Shown piece by piece: positions 8,428 to 16,691 of a DNA stretch of 64,000 nt. A program made the position numbers and the translations under genes. Every line of letters begins with the position of its first letter. Within the stretch, counting starts at the first letter, position 1. The stretch comes from Bacillus proteolyticus. Lineage in GTDB: Bacteria > Bacillota > Bacilli > Bacillales > Bacillaceae_G. A model generated the notes under the pieces. It worked only from the letters and a program-made list of their open reading frames with translations, ran no database searches and had not been told where the DNA came from. The DNA lies in assembly GCF_001884065.1 (NCBI RefSeq), contig NZ_MACH01000127.1:78504-142503 (forward strand). The letters run 5' to 3'.

Positions 8428-9465
8428 CTAAATAGAATTCATCATTTGAAACATCGGCATAATCATCGCTAAATACATCAGAATGACTATAACCCCAAGA
8501 CATGTAAATAAAATAGGTTGAATCACAAATAACATACGTTTAATTTTTTGTTCTACCTTTTCAATAATGAGCTCACTGTAATCACCAAGCTCATTTGCTA
8601 AATTACCGTTTGCTTGTCCATGCGTAATGATATAAGAAAGTTCTTTCTCGTAATAACCGCTTTTATCAATAATAGATTGTAACGGTTCTCCTGCAATTAA
8701 TTGCCGCTCAATTCGGGCTGCTTCATACTGAAAGAACGGATTATACTTTTGCTTCATCATTATTGTTAATGCTTCGTGTACTGACAATCCACCGTGTAAT
8801 AAACCACTTAATTGGGCGGAAAAATAATGCGAATGATTTAAAATAAGAAATGTTTTCATAAGGGGAATACGGATCATAATCTTTACCTTTTGAATAGGCG
8901 GAAGTTTTCGGAAATACAATATATATAAACTAAAGCCCGTTATAACGATAAGAAAAATACTATAAATGAAGTAGGGTAATAATTTAATTACAACTAAAAT
9001 TTGCTCCGTAAGTGGTGGTGCCGTCGAATGTAAAGAACTGTACATCATTTCAAACTGAGGCAATAAAATGAGGTTAAAAACAGAAAGCATAATCATTAAA
9101 AAGAACGATAAAAACATAGGATATCTCATTACTTTCATCATATCTTTCCTATATTTATCCTTCTTGTAAAGAAGTACACTACCTTGTTGCAAAGCAAAAG
9201 AAATGTCACCATGTCGCTCTGCATAAAACAAATAACTTAACACCTCAGGGTGAAACATTAATTTGTGAAAAGAAGCGTGCAAACTTTGTCCGTTTTTCAA
9301 TCCCTCGATCATACGCTGTAACTGTAATTTCTTCTCTAATGGTAGTTGCAACTGCAAAAATTCTAACGCCTGCAAAAGGGAGTAACCTTTCTCTAATAAA
9401 TCACTTAATCTTTTCCATAATAATGCTTGATCACTTAAACTCCATTTTCTCCTAAACATATACAT
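8428..9465 (-). CDS. comGB: Competence type II secretion-like membrane protein ComGB
   Basis: Polytopic inner-membrane platform protein of 345 residues, GspF/PilC family, on which the pseudopilus is built. It has two tandem T2SSF-type domains, hydrophobic segments near residues 110-135, 155-185 and 315-340, and a conserved-looking FPEVLSYLF/GYYEKELSYII pair. The ATG at 9465 overlaps the stop of comGA, and a second ATG lies two codons in. It ends 11 nt before comGC. Intact here, although the partner ATPase ComGA is interrupted. Confidence 0.92.
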   Translation of the reverse strand: MYMFRRKWSLSDQALLWKRLSDLLEKGYSLLQALEFLQLQLPLEKKLQLQRMIEGLKNGQSLHASFHKLMFHPEVLSYLFYAERHGDISFALQQGSVLLYKKDKYRKDMMKVMRYPMFLSFFLMIMLSVFNLILLPQFEMMYSSLHSTAPPLTEQILVVIKLLPYFIYSIFLIVITGFSLYILYFRKLPPIQKVKIMIRIPLMKTFLILNHSHYFSAQLSGLLHGGLSVHEALTIMMKQKYNPFFQYEAARIERQLIAGEPLQSIIDKSGYYEKELSYIITHGQANGNLANELGDYSELIIEKVEQKIKRMLFVIQPILFTCLGVIVILMYLAMIMPMFQMMNSI

Positions 9466-10060
9466 CTTCTTCTAAAAAGCCTAAAGCATACCCTTTTCGA
9501 ACCGACGATTCCAACGTTTCATAGTGATACGTAACATGTTCTCCACTTGCTTCTTTAATCGCTTGTTTTAATTCATATCCATATAACAGTTCATAAATAC
9601 TTGCCTGTCTCACTTGCCTCATTGATTTACATAAAGTTGAACACTTCCCTCTGCAAAATGGACATTTTAATTCGACGAGCCGCTGAGCAGCTACTGCTAA
9701 TAATGATTGTTCAATTTCTTCCCTTGTAATACCATAATCCATAAATCGTAGTATCGCTCCTTTCGCATCATTTGTATGCAAGGTTGTCATTACTAAATGT
9801 CCCGTCAAACTGGCCCTTACAGCTACTTTTGCTGTTTCTTCATCACGAATTTCGCCAACTAAAATAATATCTGGATCATGACGCAAAATAGCCTTTAATC
9901 CCGTTTTATATGTGATACCAGCTTTTTCATTTATTTGAATTTGTAATAAACCGTCTTTTCTTTGCTCAACTGGATCTTCCAGTGTAATGATGCGACGTGT
10001 TTGCCATTTTCTAGCTACTTCTAATAACGCATACATTGTTGTTGTTTTTCCAGAACCAGT
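9452..10060 (-). pseudogene. comGA: comGA, 3' fragment (interrupted by element)
   Basis: C-terminal 200 or so residues of the traffic ATPase ComGA, which powers the DNA-uptake pseudopilus. The frame opens with GSGKTTTMYALL (second half of Walker A), then ITLEDPVEQ (Asp box), LRHDPDIILVGEIRDEET (Walker B) and the His box LVMTTLHTNDA. A four-Cys cluster (CPFCRGKC...C) follows, as in GspE/PilB relatives. Upstream of the Walker A half the frame meets an in-frame TAA in element DNA with no start codon, so the fragment cannot give a working ATPase. Joined across the element to 21,568-22,011, it restores GPTGSGKT perfectly and a protein of about 347 residues. Confidence 0.95.
10054..10060. repeat. 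Attachment-site core, left end (AACCAGT)
   Basis: Left copy of the 7-bp core. Outside it lies the comGA Walker A sequence; inside it is the element arm TAGTTCAGTTTTTAGG (10,061-10,076). That arm is an imperfect inverted copy of the arm at the right end. Confidence 0.88.
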
Positions 10061-10401
10061 TAGTTCAGTTTTTAGGTATAACCCTTAAAAATATAAAAGA
10101 ATTTAAATGGGATAGACGCGATACTATTATCCCTGCTTGTATTGATTCTAATTTTAGAATGGTTACGCCTTTATTCCTGCGTTCAATCTGTAAGCTTACT
10201 ATTCAATATTTGATGAATGAAAAAAGAGTTTTTTTACTTTTCTTAAATATTTTTATTATTCACTTCAACATAGAGAATAGAATTGTTATCTTTCTCTGAG
10301 TAATCAAATGGAAATTCGAGTTAAATAATGTGGTTTATCCTAGAATAAGACAATAAATTATGCTACAATTTGGAAGGTTTTTAAATTTAGGAGGATAGAA
10401 A
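10061..10401. other. Left end of element, no gene seen
   Basis: About 340 AT-rich bases. The first 16 are one arm of the recombinase attachment site. The remainder shows no frame with a convincing ribosome binding site on either strand. The lipoprotein promoter probably lies near 10,340-10,380. Confidence 0.5.
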
Positions 10402-10797
10402 ATGAAAAAATTATTGCTACTACTACTACCTATGCTGCTATTATCCGCTTGTAACGAATCCGGTGGGATTTCAAAAAAAACTATGATGGAACATAGGCAT
10501 TACGTAAAGGTCGATGACTACGTGTACTATCTATCTGAGAACTTTGATGACTTTCCAATTTGGGTGGATAATCAATTAACAAGCAAAACGAAAACTGAGG
10601 AAGAATATAAGGGAAACAACTTTGGACAGTCCTACATTAAAGCAATTGAGTCAATGGGCTGGAAATTGCAAGAGGATATAAAAAGAACAATCCCTCAAGG
10701 TACTGTTGATGCTTTTGAAAAAGATGGTCGTCTTGTTTTTTTATATCAGTATCCTGATGAAAAGAAATTCACTATAAAAGAAGAACAAAAGGAATAG
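10402..10797 (+). CDS. Putative lipoprotein of unknown function
   Basis: A 131-residue protein with a clear lipoprotein signal: MKKLLLLLLPMLLLSAC, lipobox LSAC with Cys at 17, so it should be lipid-anchored outside the membrane after cleavage. The mature part is charged, with aromatic residues (YVYYLSENFDDFPIWVDN), and I do not recognise a fold. GGAGG lies 7-8 nt before the ATG. It is the first gene inside the left end of the element and has its own terminator. It could be a surface or exclusion-type protein, but that is only a guess from location. Confidence 0.8.
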   Translation: MKKLLLLLLPMLLLSACNESGGISKKTMMEHRHYVKVDDYVYYLSENFDDFPIWVDNQLTSKTKTEEEYKGNNFGQSYIKAIESMGWKLQEDIKRTIPQGTVDAFEKDGRLVFLYQYPDEKKFTIKEEQKE

Positions 10798-10814
10798 AGT
10801 CTAGATGGACAGAT

Positions 10815-10850
10815 AAAAAACACTCTGGTTGATACCAAGTGTTTTTTATT
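10815..10850 (+). terminator. Terminator after lipoprotein gene
   Basis: Stem AAAAAACACT/AGTGTTTTTT with a 13-nt loop and T-run. Confidence 0.85.
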
Positions 10851-10912
10851 TACTGACAAATAACAGTAGGCTTTTTTGAATTTTATACAATTTTAGAAGA
10901 TAAAAAAGGACT

Positions 10913-11038
10913 CTAAGCAGAAGTGCCTAAAGTCCTTAAAATTTTTGCTGTATTTAAGATTGCTTCCTTCGATGGTTCGTTTAAAACTTGTACGATTACT
11001 TTGACTGGTTTCTTTTTCTTAGCTGTTGCTTTCTTCAA
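10913..11038 (-). CDS. Small basic protein, 41 aa, TTG start
   Basis: Very small frame beginning (M)KKATAKKKKPVKVIVQVL and continuing NEPSKEAILNTAKILRTL. It has a Lys-rich N-terminus and a likely helix after NEPS. The start would be TTG 11,038 with AAGGAGG 11 nt upstream; another TTG nearer the box is followed at once by a stop. Short K-rich proteins with this V-K-V-I-V-Q-V-L-N-E-P pattern are, as I remember, common in Bacillus mobile elements. Function unknown. Lies alone on the minus strand between the lipoprotein and the Xre-like gene. Confidence 0.55.
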   Translation of the reverse strand: MKKATAKKKKPVKVIVQVLNEPSKEAILNTAKILRTLGTSA

Positions 11039-11301
11039 TTTTACAAGTACCTCCTTGAATTGATCTGTTCAAATGAGTACTTGCAAAAAGGATATAAAAA
11101 AGGACACGATTAAAAAAACGTTTCCGAACCTGATTTTATAGGTCCTTTCGTAAACCTAGTATTAGGGAAATCCTTATAGGTTTCCCGCGGATAATATCAT
11201 TTGAATTGATCTCCTATTAACTAAGGTTTGTCTTATGACATACCTTTTTTATTTGAATTTCAACTTCTAAATTTTAGAACAACTAGGAAAGAGGAACCAC
11301 A

Positions 11302-11580
11302 ATGCATACAGTAAATTCCCATTTACCCTATAACCAAAAATATGACTATAGATTTATCAAGCCCGTTAGACATTCAAGAAACAAAAACTTACATCAATTT
11401 GCTGAATTTATGGCTGTAGATCACAGCACTGTTGCAAAGTTGGAAAAGGGACAAATCACTTTTACGCCTTACTATGAAAGTAAATTTAAGGACGCTATTA
11501 AGCAGTTAAGAGTTTCTAATGTGGAACTATTTAGTATTCGTAAAGTCATTGAAATGAAGGAACGACGTAGCTACAAATAA
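11302..11580 (+). CDS. Xre-like helix-turn-helix protein
   Basis: A 92-residue protein whose middle part (NLHQFAEFMAVDHSTVAKLEKGQ) fits the Xre/Cro helix-turn-helix, with the usual V-D-H-S-T-V-A-K-L-E-K-G recognition helix. The N-terminal 30 residues and the C-terminal helix are not typical of phage repressors. AGAGGAACCACA precedes the ATG. A hairpin (GGGAAATCC/GGTTTCCC, near 11,165-11,186) lies in the leader. It is probably a transcription regulator of the element. The two genes directly downstream are broken by stops. Confidence 0.75.
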   Translation: MHTVNSHLPYNQKYDYRFIKPVRHSRNKNLHQFAEFMAVDHSTVAKLEKGQITFTPYYESKFKDAIKQLRVSNVELFSIRKVIEMKERRSYK

Positions 11581-11591
11581 TAATTTAGGAA

Positions 11592-12083
11592 ATGGAAATC
11601 AAAGACTTATTCGTTGAAACTAAATAAGTTATATCTGATTACAAATTATAGGTTCAGGGAATCAATTCTAAAGTGGAAATCATTCATTCTATGTTAGAAG
11701 CATTAGATGAGAAAAGAACAATGTTGAGACTTGTATATGTACCAGCGTTTTAAGAGGTATTAAGAAAAGAACATATTAGTTCTTATGAATGTGACGTGAC
11801 AGAACTTGCTATCCGCCACCATTATGAATTATTTACTGCAGTAGCTGATATGGGTAAGCAATGCAAAAAGCAATACCACGCTATTGCACCTGAAATTCAT
11901 GAAGTATTTGAATATCCAAAGGTTAAAGAAGAATATCGACTACTAGAATAATCTTTTAAACAAGACCAATATAGACCGTACTTTAGTTGGTTTAAAACAT
12001 CTGTTATTTATAAAGATGAAGTGTTCTGGACTACTCGTGGAAATTTACCAGAACATTTAAAGTCACCTAAGAAGGCAGAATAA
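11592..12083 (+). pseudogene. Hypothetical gene with four in-frame stops
   Basis: One continuous frame of 163 codons from the ATG at 11,592 to the TAA at 12,081. It is interrupted only by stop codons at 11,625 (TAA), 11,649 (TAG), 11,751 (TAA) and 11,949 (TAA); there is no frameshift. Between the stops the translation looks like real protein (for example EVFEYPKVKEEYRLLE and YFSWFKTSVIYKDEVFWTTR). Each stop is one C-to-T change from a Gln codon and sits where Gln would be natural. I do not recognise the family. The frame starts 11 nt after the Xre-like gene and probably belonged to the same transcript. Confidence 0.75.
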
Positions 12084-12085
12084 GT

Positions 12086-12397
12086 ATGAATACGCCTAAT
12101 TTAACTAGCATTGTAAAACCAGACGTAATGGACGAACTGAGAAAAGGGAATACAGACGTTTTAAAAGGATTACCACCAGTTTTAGCTATGCAATATGGAC
12201 TAGCGTTACAAAATGAAGCAGGTAACTATATCTAGGAATCAAAAGTAAATGATAATGAATTAAATGAGGCTGTTCTTAATGGTTTAAAAGACAGTGGTGT
12301 TAAAGAAATTCTGATCAAAAAGATTGAGATAGGAGAAAAGGCACACGCTGGCAAGATAGCACTGGCAAAGCAAATTACAGAAGAGGTCACCAGTTAA
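12086..12397 (+). pseudogene. Hypothetical gene with one in-frame stop
   Basis: A 103-codon frame from the ATG at 12,086 (2 nt after the previous stop) to TAA at 12,395. A TAG at 12,233-12,235 interrupts it, again one C-to-T step from CAG. The protein-like parts are MNTPNLTSIVKPDVMDELRK and IGEKAHAGKIALAKQIT, helical and soluble. Same kind of damage as its upstream neighbour. A downstream internal start could give a short C-terminal product; I see no ribosome binding site for it. Confidence 0.7.
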
Positions 12398-12436
12398 TAG
12401 CTTGTGACCTTTTTTATTTAAGGAGATATAGAAACA

Positions 12437-12655
12437 ATGATTTATTACGATAAAGAAGAACAGGAAACAGTAATTGTATTTGAACCAGCTACAAACTTAT
12501 GGGACATATATACAAATGTTCCTAAGCACATTAAGAGATTAAAAAACGACTATATAGCTTCAATTTTCCATGAAGAAAAAGAAAGTGAAGGTAAAACCAT
12601 TGCCATACATTTAAAGATCGAAAAACTACCTTCTAGCTACATTTTTAACAAGTAA
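12437..12655 (+). CDS. Hypothetical protein, 72 aa
   Basis: Small acidic protein starting MIYYDKEEQETVIVFEPATN, with Trp and Tyr in the N-terminal half (LWDIYTN) and a C-terminal stretch IAIHLKIEKLP. Beta-rich in appearance, no membrane segment. AAGGAGATATAG lies before the ATG. It follows the two broken genes on the same strand and is itself intact. I do not recognise it. A very short frame after it (ATG near 12,672, MNKIEYKSRLTM) stops after 17 codons and may be another decayed gene. Confidence 0.7.
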   Translation: MIYYDKEEQETVIVFEPATNLWDIYTNVPKHIKRLKNDYIASIFHEEKESEGKTIAIHLKIEKLPSSYIFNK

Positions 12656-12760
12656 ACAAGGAAGAACTGTTATGAATAAAATAGAATATAAATCAAGATT
12701 AACAATGTGTATAACGATACTGTAACGCCTGTGAAACGATGTATAAATATGGACTGCTTT

Positions 12761-12803
12761 AAAGCGGAAAGACTGATTTAATTGCCTTTCCGCTTTTTTT
12801 TAT
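12761..12803. terminator. Bidirectional terminator
   Basis: Perfect 11-bp stem AAAGCGGAAAG/CTTTCCGCTTT with a 14-nt loop and a following T-run on the plus strand. It separates the plus-strand gene group from the minus-strand coiled-coil genes. Confidence 0.9.
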
Positions 12804-13069
12804 TTATCTTTCCCAGCTATTTCCTCTACTATCTCTTTTGCAGACTTACTGTTCTTATTTATTTCTATAATTTCATTTAACCCTTTACGCACATCACTAA
12901 AGCCATTTTCAAATGTGGCTTGTAGTCCTTTAAAACTACCTTCCAAACTATCATCTATTCTGTTATCCAATTTATCTATCCTACCGTCCAACTTATCGAT
13001 CTTCTTCTCCATTGCTGTTATCTTTGCTAATACCTGTTTTGCTAATTCAATTTCTCTTTCTGTTGCCAT
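12800..13069 (-). CDS. Coiled-coil protein, 89 aa
   Basis: Short, highly charged protein with a clear heptad pattern (KKIDKLDGRIDKLDNRIDD) covering about residues 15-45, then a region rich in Gly, Phe and Asn, then an acidic helical tail. GGGAGG lies about 10 nt before the ATG. Its first codons overlap the end of the next gene upstream (13,042-13,221), so both are translated from one message. Repeats of the I-D-x-L-D type are common in small phage and element proteins; no function is assigned. Confidence 0.75.
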   Translation of the reverse strand: MATEREIELAKQVLAKITAMEKKIDKLDGRIDKLDNRIDDSLEGSFKGLQATFENGFSDVRKGLNEIIEINKNSKSAKEIVEEIAGKDK

Positions 13070-13221
13070 GTAGCGGTTCCTCCCATAGTTTTTGTTTGGT
13101 TGTTACGAAACTCAGAACAGAACCCATTCATTGTAGTTCTAAAACTAGTGAACTCGTTACGAAACTCTTTTATATCGCCTTTTAATTCTTCCACTTCCTG
13201 TGCTATTTCATTTTCTGTCAT
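13042..13221 (-). CDS. Small coiled-coil protein, 59 aa
   Basis: Begins MTENEIAQEVEELKGDIKEF; the first half is an acidic amphipathic helix, the second half is polar. Start chosen at 13,221 because GGGAGGCG is 7 nt upstream; the longer frame lacks such a site. Overlaps the following coiled-coil gene by 28 nt. The pair may form a hetero-oligomer, judged only from coupling and heptads. Confidence 0.65.
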   Translation of the reverse strand: MTENEIAQEVEELKGDIKEFRNEFTSFRTTMNGFCSEFRNNQTKTMGGTATWQQKEKLN

Positions 13222-13389
13222 ACAGCACGCCTCCCAAAATGTTTCTAAAATCCGTTGCAAATTTTTTATAAAAAGTGATTATTCATCATTAACAAATGGC
13301 AAGGTACACCCTCTTGAAGTAAAGCAACTCGTTAGTCAAGTGTGCTGTTAACACTTTCAAGTAATAATAAAAATGAAAACTTTACAATA

Positions 13390-13728
13390 CTATTTGATAT
13401 TCCAATATCTATCCACTTTTAATCCAGTCTGGTTATAAAATTCTTCTTCAAAAAACATATTAAAAAGTTCTGCTACAATTTCTTTTTTTAGATATAAATA
13501 GTCATTATAATATTTTCCAGTTTCACGATAAGAAAATTCCCCTCCACCGCTATCCTTAAACATTTCCTTAACCAAATTTATAAAGTTCTCAAATTCTTCA
13601 CTTACTTTTTCCAATTGCACCTTTGTCTCTTCAAATTCTTTTAATTGTTTTTTAAGTCTCGAATAGTCTGCCAATTCCCTTTCGATTTCTTCGTATTCTT
13701 CTTCACTTAATATAACTTGTCTAATCAA
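13390..13728 (-). CDS. Hypothetical coiled-coil protein, 112 aa, TTG start
   Basis: Residues 8-55 form a long acidic coiled coil (YEEIERELADYSRLKKQLKE and on). The C-terminal part is aromatic (YYNDYLYLKKEI and FFEEEFYNQTG). The start is TTG 13,728: AGGAGG is 8 nt upstream, and the nearer ATG in another frame stops after two codons. No membrane segment. It could be a structural or anti-repressor-like protein of the element, but nothing proves it. Confidence 0.7.
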   Translation of the reverse strand: MIRQVILSEEEYEEIERELADYSRLKKQLKEFEETKVQLEKVSEEFENFINLVKEMFKDSGGGEFSYRETGKYYNDYLYLKKEIVAELFNMFFEEEFYNQTGLKVDRYWNIK

Positions 13729-14423
13729 TTCATTTTCCTCCTACGTTTATACTAAACTACCTCGGAAATTTAATAATCAGGCGACCAACTAAGAAGTAAA
13801 ATTCATTTCATTCAGAATCTTCCTCTGCGACACGAGTTCCCCAAAAAAGTTTCAAAAATATAGTGTATATTTTGCAGCTACTAGACAACCACTAAAACAA
13901 TAGTGCCTTCCCGCATGGTGGGGTGTGTTACATAAAAAGTTATTATCTATATTGATAACTGTATAATACAGGATAGTTTTGGCGTGGTTAACCTTGTACT
14001 TGTCATGTTCTGTCATTGCATTGTTTTCGTCTTTTCTTTCTTCTTTGATTGTTCTTGTTGTCTTATCTGTTTTACTGTGCTGTTGTCCTCGTGTCATGTG
14101 TCATGCCGGTTACTTCCCTTTTCTTTTACCTTACTAGTATCCTTGTCACCGATAGTAGGGTATATAGTACGCCTAGCTTAGTCCTTAATCTATTATCCTG
14201 CCTACATAATACAGCCCAGTATCGGTATTATACAGTCCCTTCTTATCTATGTTCCAGCAATACGTTTTTGATTGACACTATTGATTGAAGGACATTCGTT
14301 ATTCCTGTGTTGTTGTATAAACTCAAGCAATTGTGTTCACTTTTGATACAACAAAAAAGCGACCCCTTTTTAATGAGATCGCCTTTTAATAATAGCTGTT
14401 TAAACTGATAGTAATTAAATTTT
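13729..14423. other. Gene-free region downstream of the RT gene
   Basis: Nearly 700 bases with no convincing gene; the frames here lack ribosome binding sites and have unnatural composition. The plus strand is pyrimidine-rich from about 13,990 to 14,180. A perfect 9-bp inverted repeat (TTGTTGTAT at 14,310-14,318 and ATACAACAA at 14,346-14,354) and a doubled TTGATTGA near 14,268 lie close to the RT terminator. Confidence 0.5.
14353..14386 (-). terminator. Terminator of the SLATT-RT operon
   Basis: On the minus strand, stem GCGATCTC/GGGGTCGC (8 bp with two G-U pairs in RNA) and an 8-nt loop, followed by six T. It lies about 40 nt after the RT stop. Confidence 0.8.
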
Positions 14424-15812
14424 TTAAGAAATATCCTGAACATCCTGTTCTAACAATTTTATTGGTTTATATACCTTTGCATAATAAAATCGTTCAATTT
14501 GGTCATCGGTTTTAAGAAATCTATCTTTAACTTTAAAGATATCTATCAATAAAAATTTCTTTTCTTCAGTTGTAAGGGTATCGGGTCTATGTATGTATTT
14601 AGTCTTTGACCTATTGTAAATGATCTCGTAATATGTTTTTACAAAACTCTTAATCTCAAGCCCTTTAAAGTTTTCTTTTAATTTAAAGTCATCTATTAGT
14701 TTTTTTACAAACCAATCGAAGTGGTGGAAAACCTTTTTATCGCCTATTTGAGAATAGAAGAAAACCCAACCATACTTTTTTTCTTTATCAGAAATTCCAT
14801 TTAATTTATTACTTATTGAACCGGTTATTTTATTATTTAAATAAAAGATAAATTCTTTCGGGGAAATTGTATTTGAGTGACTATATCGAGAAAACATATC
14901 AACAATAGATTTTTCAAACTTTAATTTTGTAGAATTCTTTATAGTTAAACCTACATCCCCTATTGACTCTAATTTTTCAATTCTATATCCCAAAAAATCA
15001 TAGCCTACACGATCAATCCTTCCCTGACTACATTTGCCTTTATTCAATTTCAATCTATGTTCTTCTTCAATGTTCTTAAAGATATCATTTTTGATCTTAA
15101 GTATATCTTTTTCTTTACATAAAATCAGGATGTCATCAACATACCTGTAATATCTAAATCTCTTTTTAGATTTGTATTTTTTGTCCATATCTTGAAAATA
15201 TACTTCTGCTAAAACGTTTGAAATAGATAACCCTTGTGGGACACCTACACAGTTTGAATATAAGCTGTCGTCTTTTGAATGGTTTTTAGATACGGTTGGC
15301 GTTCTAATTGCATTTAAAATTAAATCTTTTACAAGAGGTGTTCTAATCTTTTTAGATAATTTCTTGTCTAAAATACTATGATTTATATTATCGTAAAAAT
15401 TCTTTATGTCTATTTTAATAAAAGAGTCAAAGTTCTCTAATTCGTTTTTCATATCTCCAACTACCGTTTGAACTAATGGCTGTTCAATTGAAAATGATTC
15501 TTGAATTATTTTATGTAATCCTTTCAGAACTATTTTATCTCTAATAGTTGGAATAGAAATCACTCTAGGAAAGTTATTTTTGGATTTTATAAATAACTTC
15601 TCCCTATAAGCTGTATATTTATATGAACCATTAAAAACTTTTCTGTTAATTATACTTAAATGTAAATCCACTTTTTTGTCGAATACTCTCTTTACCATTC
15701 TATCTATTCCTGAAGCAGTATTATGATGTATTGTTTTCTCATACAGGTTCTTTAAGTTTTCGGTTTGATATAGTATTTCAAAGTGTTTATAAGCTGGTAA
15801 TGACATTTTCAT
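14424..15812 (-). CDS. Reverse transcriptase, defence-associated type, partner of a SLATT protein
   Basis: RNA-directed DNA polymerase of about 462 residues. Visible RT blocks: an ISIPTIRDKIV motif (RT2-like) near 85, FIKIDIKNFYDNI with the first catalytic Asp near 135, GVPQGLSISNVLAEVYF near 190-206, YRYVDDILIL with the catalytic YVDD at about 224-227, and GYDFLGYRI near 270. About 170 further residues have no maturase zinc finger, endonuclease or group II intron X domain, and no intron RNA is seen. This argues for the UG/Abi-like (DRT) group. The ATG at 15,812 lies 1 nt after the SLATT stop; GGAAG precedes it closely, so it is probably coupled. A second ATG two codons on is possible. All catalytic residues are intact. 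Retron and DGR variants are unlikely: there is no VR repeat and no msr/msd layout. Confidence 0.93.
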   Translation of the reverse strand: MKMSLPAYKHFEILYQTENLKNLYEKTIHHNTASGIDRMVKRVFDKKVDLHLSIINRKVFNGSYKYTAYREKLFIKSKNNFPRVISIPTIRDKIVLKGLHKIIQESFSIEQPLVQTVVGDMKNELENFDSFIKIDIKNFYDNINHSILDKKLSKKIRTPLVKDLILNAIRTPTVSKNHSKDDSLYSNCVGVPQGLSISNVLAEVYFQDMDKKYKSKKRFRYYRYVDDILILCKEKDILKIKNDIFKNIEEEHRLKLNKGKCSQGRIDRVGYDFLGYRIEKLESIGDVGLTIKNSTKLKFEKSIVDMFSRYSHSNTISPKEFIFYLNNKITGSISNKLNGISDKEKKYGWVFFYSQIGDKKVFHHFDWFVKKLIDDFKLKENFKGLEIKSFVKTYYEIIYNRSKTKYIHRPDTLTTEEKKFLLIDIFKVKDRFLKTDDQIERFYYAKVYKPIKLLEQDVQDIS

Positions 15813-15813
15813 T

Positions 15814-16668
15814 TCACTTCCATACAAATAATATTATAAGTGCAACAATCGGAATAATAAATAATGATATTCTTATAACCCTATTTATAATTTTATATTT
15901 ATAATAAGACATTTGATCATCAAGTGAATTTAATTTCTTATTATTTTTTAAATAAACTAATCGGTCTACCAAACTATGATTATCTGTTTTTTCTAATATA
16001 TGGCTGTATTCTCTTTTAATTTCATTAAACTTAATTAGTCTATTTTTATAATCTAAATCCTCAAGCAATAAATCCTGACATTGACTTTCAATCTTGGTTA
16101 AATCTAAATAACATTGCTTATAGGCAATCGCTTTTTCTTTGTATCCATATAAAGAAATAAACAAAGATATACCGAATAATGCCACTGAAGAAATTACAGT
16201 TAGAACTGAAATATTAGCTATCATTTCTTTATCACTAATTACAAGCCCTAAAATAGATAAAGACAATACGATTAAGGTGTAAAAGTTAACAACGAATAGT
16301 GAAAAAATATTGTTATCATTCATACGTGCCTCTGATTCCATTCTAGTTTTCTTAGTAACCCATACTTTATGATCTTTAAAATATGTTATTTCACCTAAAA
16401 GACCTGCTTCATTATTTGAACTTTCCACAGTGGTTAACCCAATCAATAATTCTTTAATCTCATTTAAAACTTTGGTATCTTCCTCTTCTGACTTACTTAT
16501 ATCATGGAATAATTCTCTGATCTCACTAATCAGAGTGCTATCTCCATTTTCAGTTTTCTTTCCTTCAATATCCTTTTCTATATCAGGCTTTATAGCTTTA
16601 TCGTAAACTACTTTTGATTCTCCGGCTATTCCAGTGTCTTTTTCTCTGATTTCGATTGCTTGTACCAA
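15814..16668 (-). CDS. SLATT-domain membrane protein (putative effector)
   Basis: A 284-residue protein. Residues 1-95 are charged and mostly helical. Then comes a core (WVTKKTRMESEARMN, two hydrophobic helices at about 121-144 and 150-173, YKQCYLDLTKIE, YSHILEKTDNHSLVDRL) that fits the SLATT two-helix family, probably the RT-associated subfamily. A third hydrophobic helix ends the protein (about 265-282). SLATT proteins are thought to be membrane-acting effectors in phage-defence and nucleotide-signalling operons. The start is TTG 16,668 (GAGGTGAT box 5 nt upstream); a GTG at 16,677 lies within that box. It is followed at 1 nt by the RT. The N-terminal extension is unusual and may be the sensor or RT-contact part. 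Confidence 0.85.
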   Translation of the reverse strand: MVQAIEIREKDTGIAGESKVVYDKAIKPDIEKDIEGKKTENGDSTLISEIRELFHDISKSEEEDTKVLNEIKELLIGLTTVESSNNEAGLLGEITYFKDHKVWVTKKTRMESEARMNDNNIFSLFVVNFYTLIVLSLSILGLVISDKEMIANISVLTVISSVALFGISLFISLYGYKEKAIAYKQCYLDLTKIESQCQDLLLEDLDYKNRLIKFNEIKREYSHILEKTDNHSLVDRLVYLKNNKKLNSLDDQMSYYKYKIINRVIRISLFIIPIVALIILFVWK

Positions 16669-16691
16669 TATAATCACCTCTTATATAGACT

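Noticed and set aside
11592-12397. Recoding of TAA/TAG to Gln throughout the element
   Set aside because: The Xre-like gene, lipoprotein, recombinases and RT genes end with ordinary stops and would read on. A decayed gene pair is the simpler view.
13852-14097. Open frame on the minus strand beside the RT terminator
   Set aside because: No ribosome binding site, odd composition (His, Cys and Tyr scattered), and it overlaps a non-coding pyrimidine-rich region.
13984-14288. Plus-strand frames in the pyrimidine-rich region
   Set aside because: Low-complexity Phe/Leu/Ser-rich translations with no box; they follow base bias only.
14424-15812. Retron, group II intron or diversity-generating element
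   Set aside because: No msr/msd layout or domain V, no maturase or endonuclease domain, and no TR/VR repeat pair near the RT.
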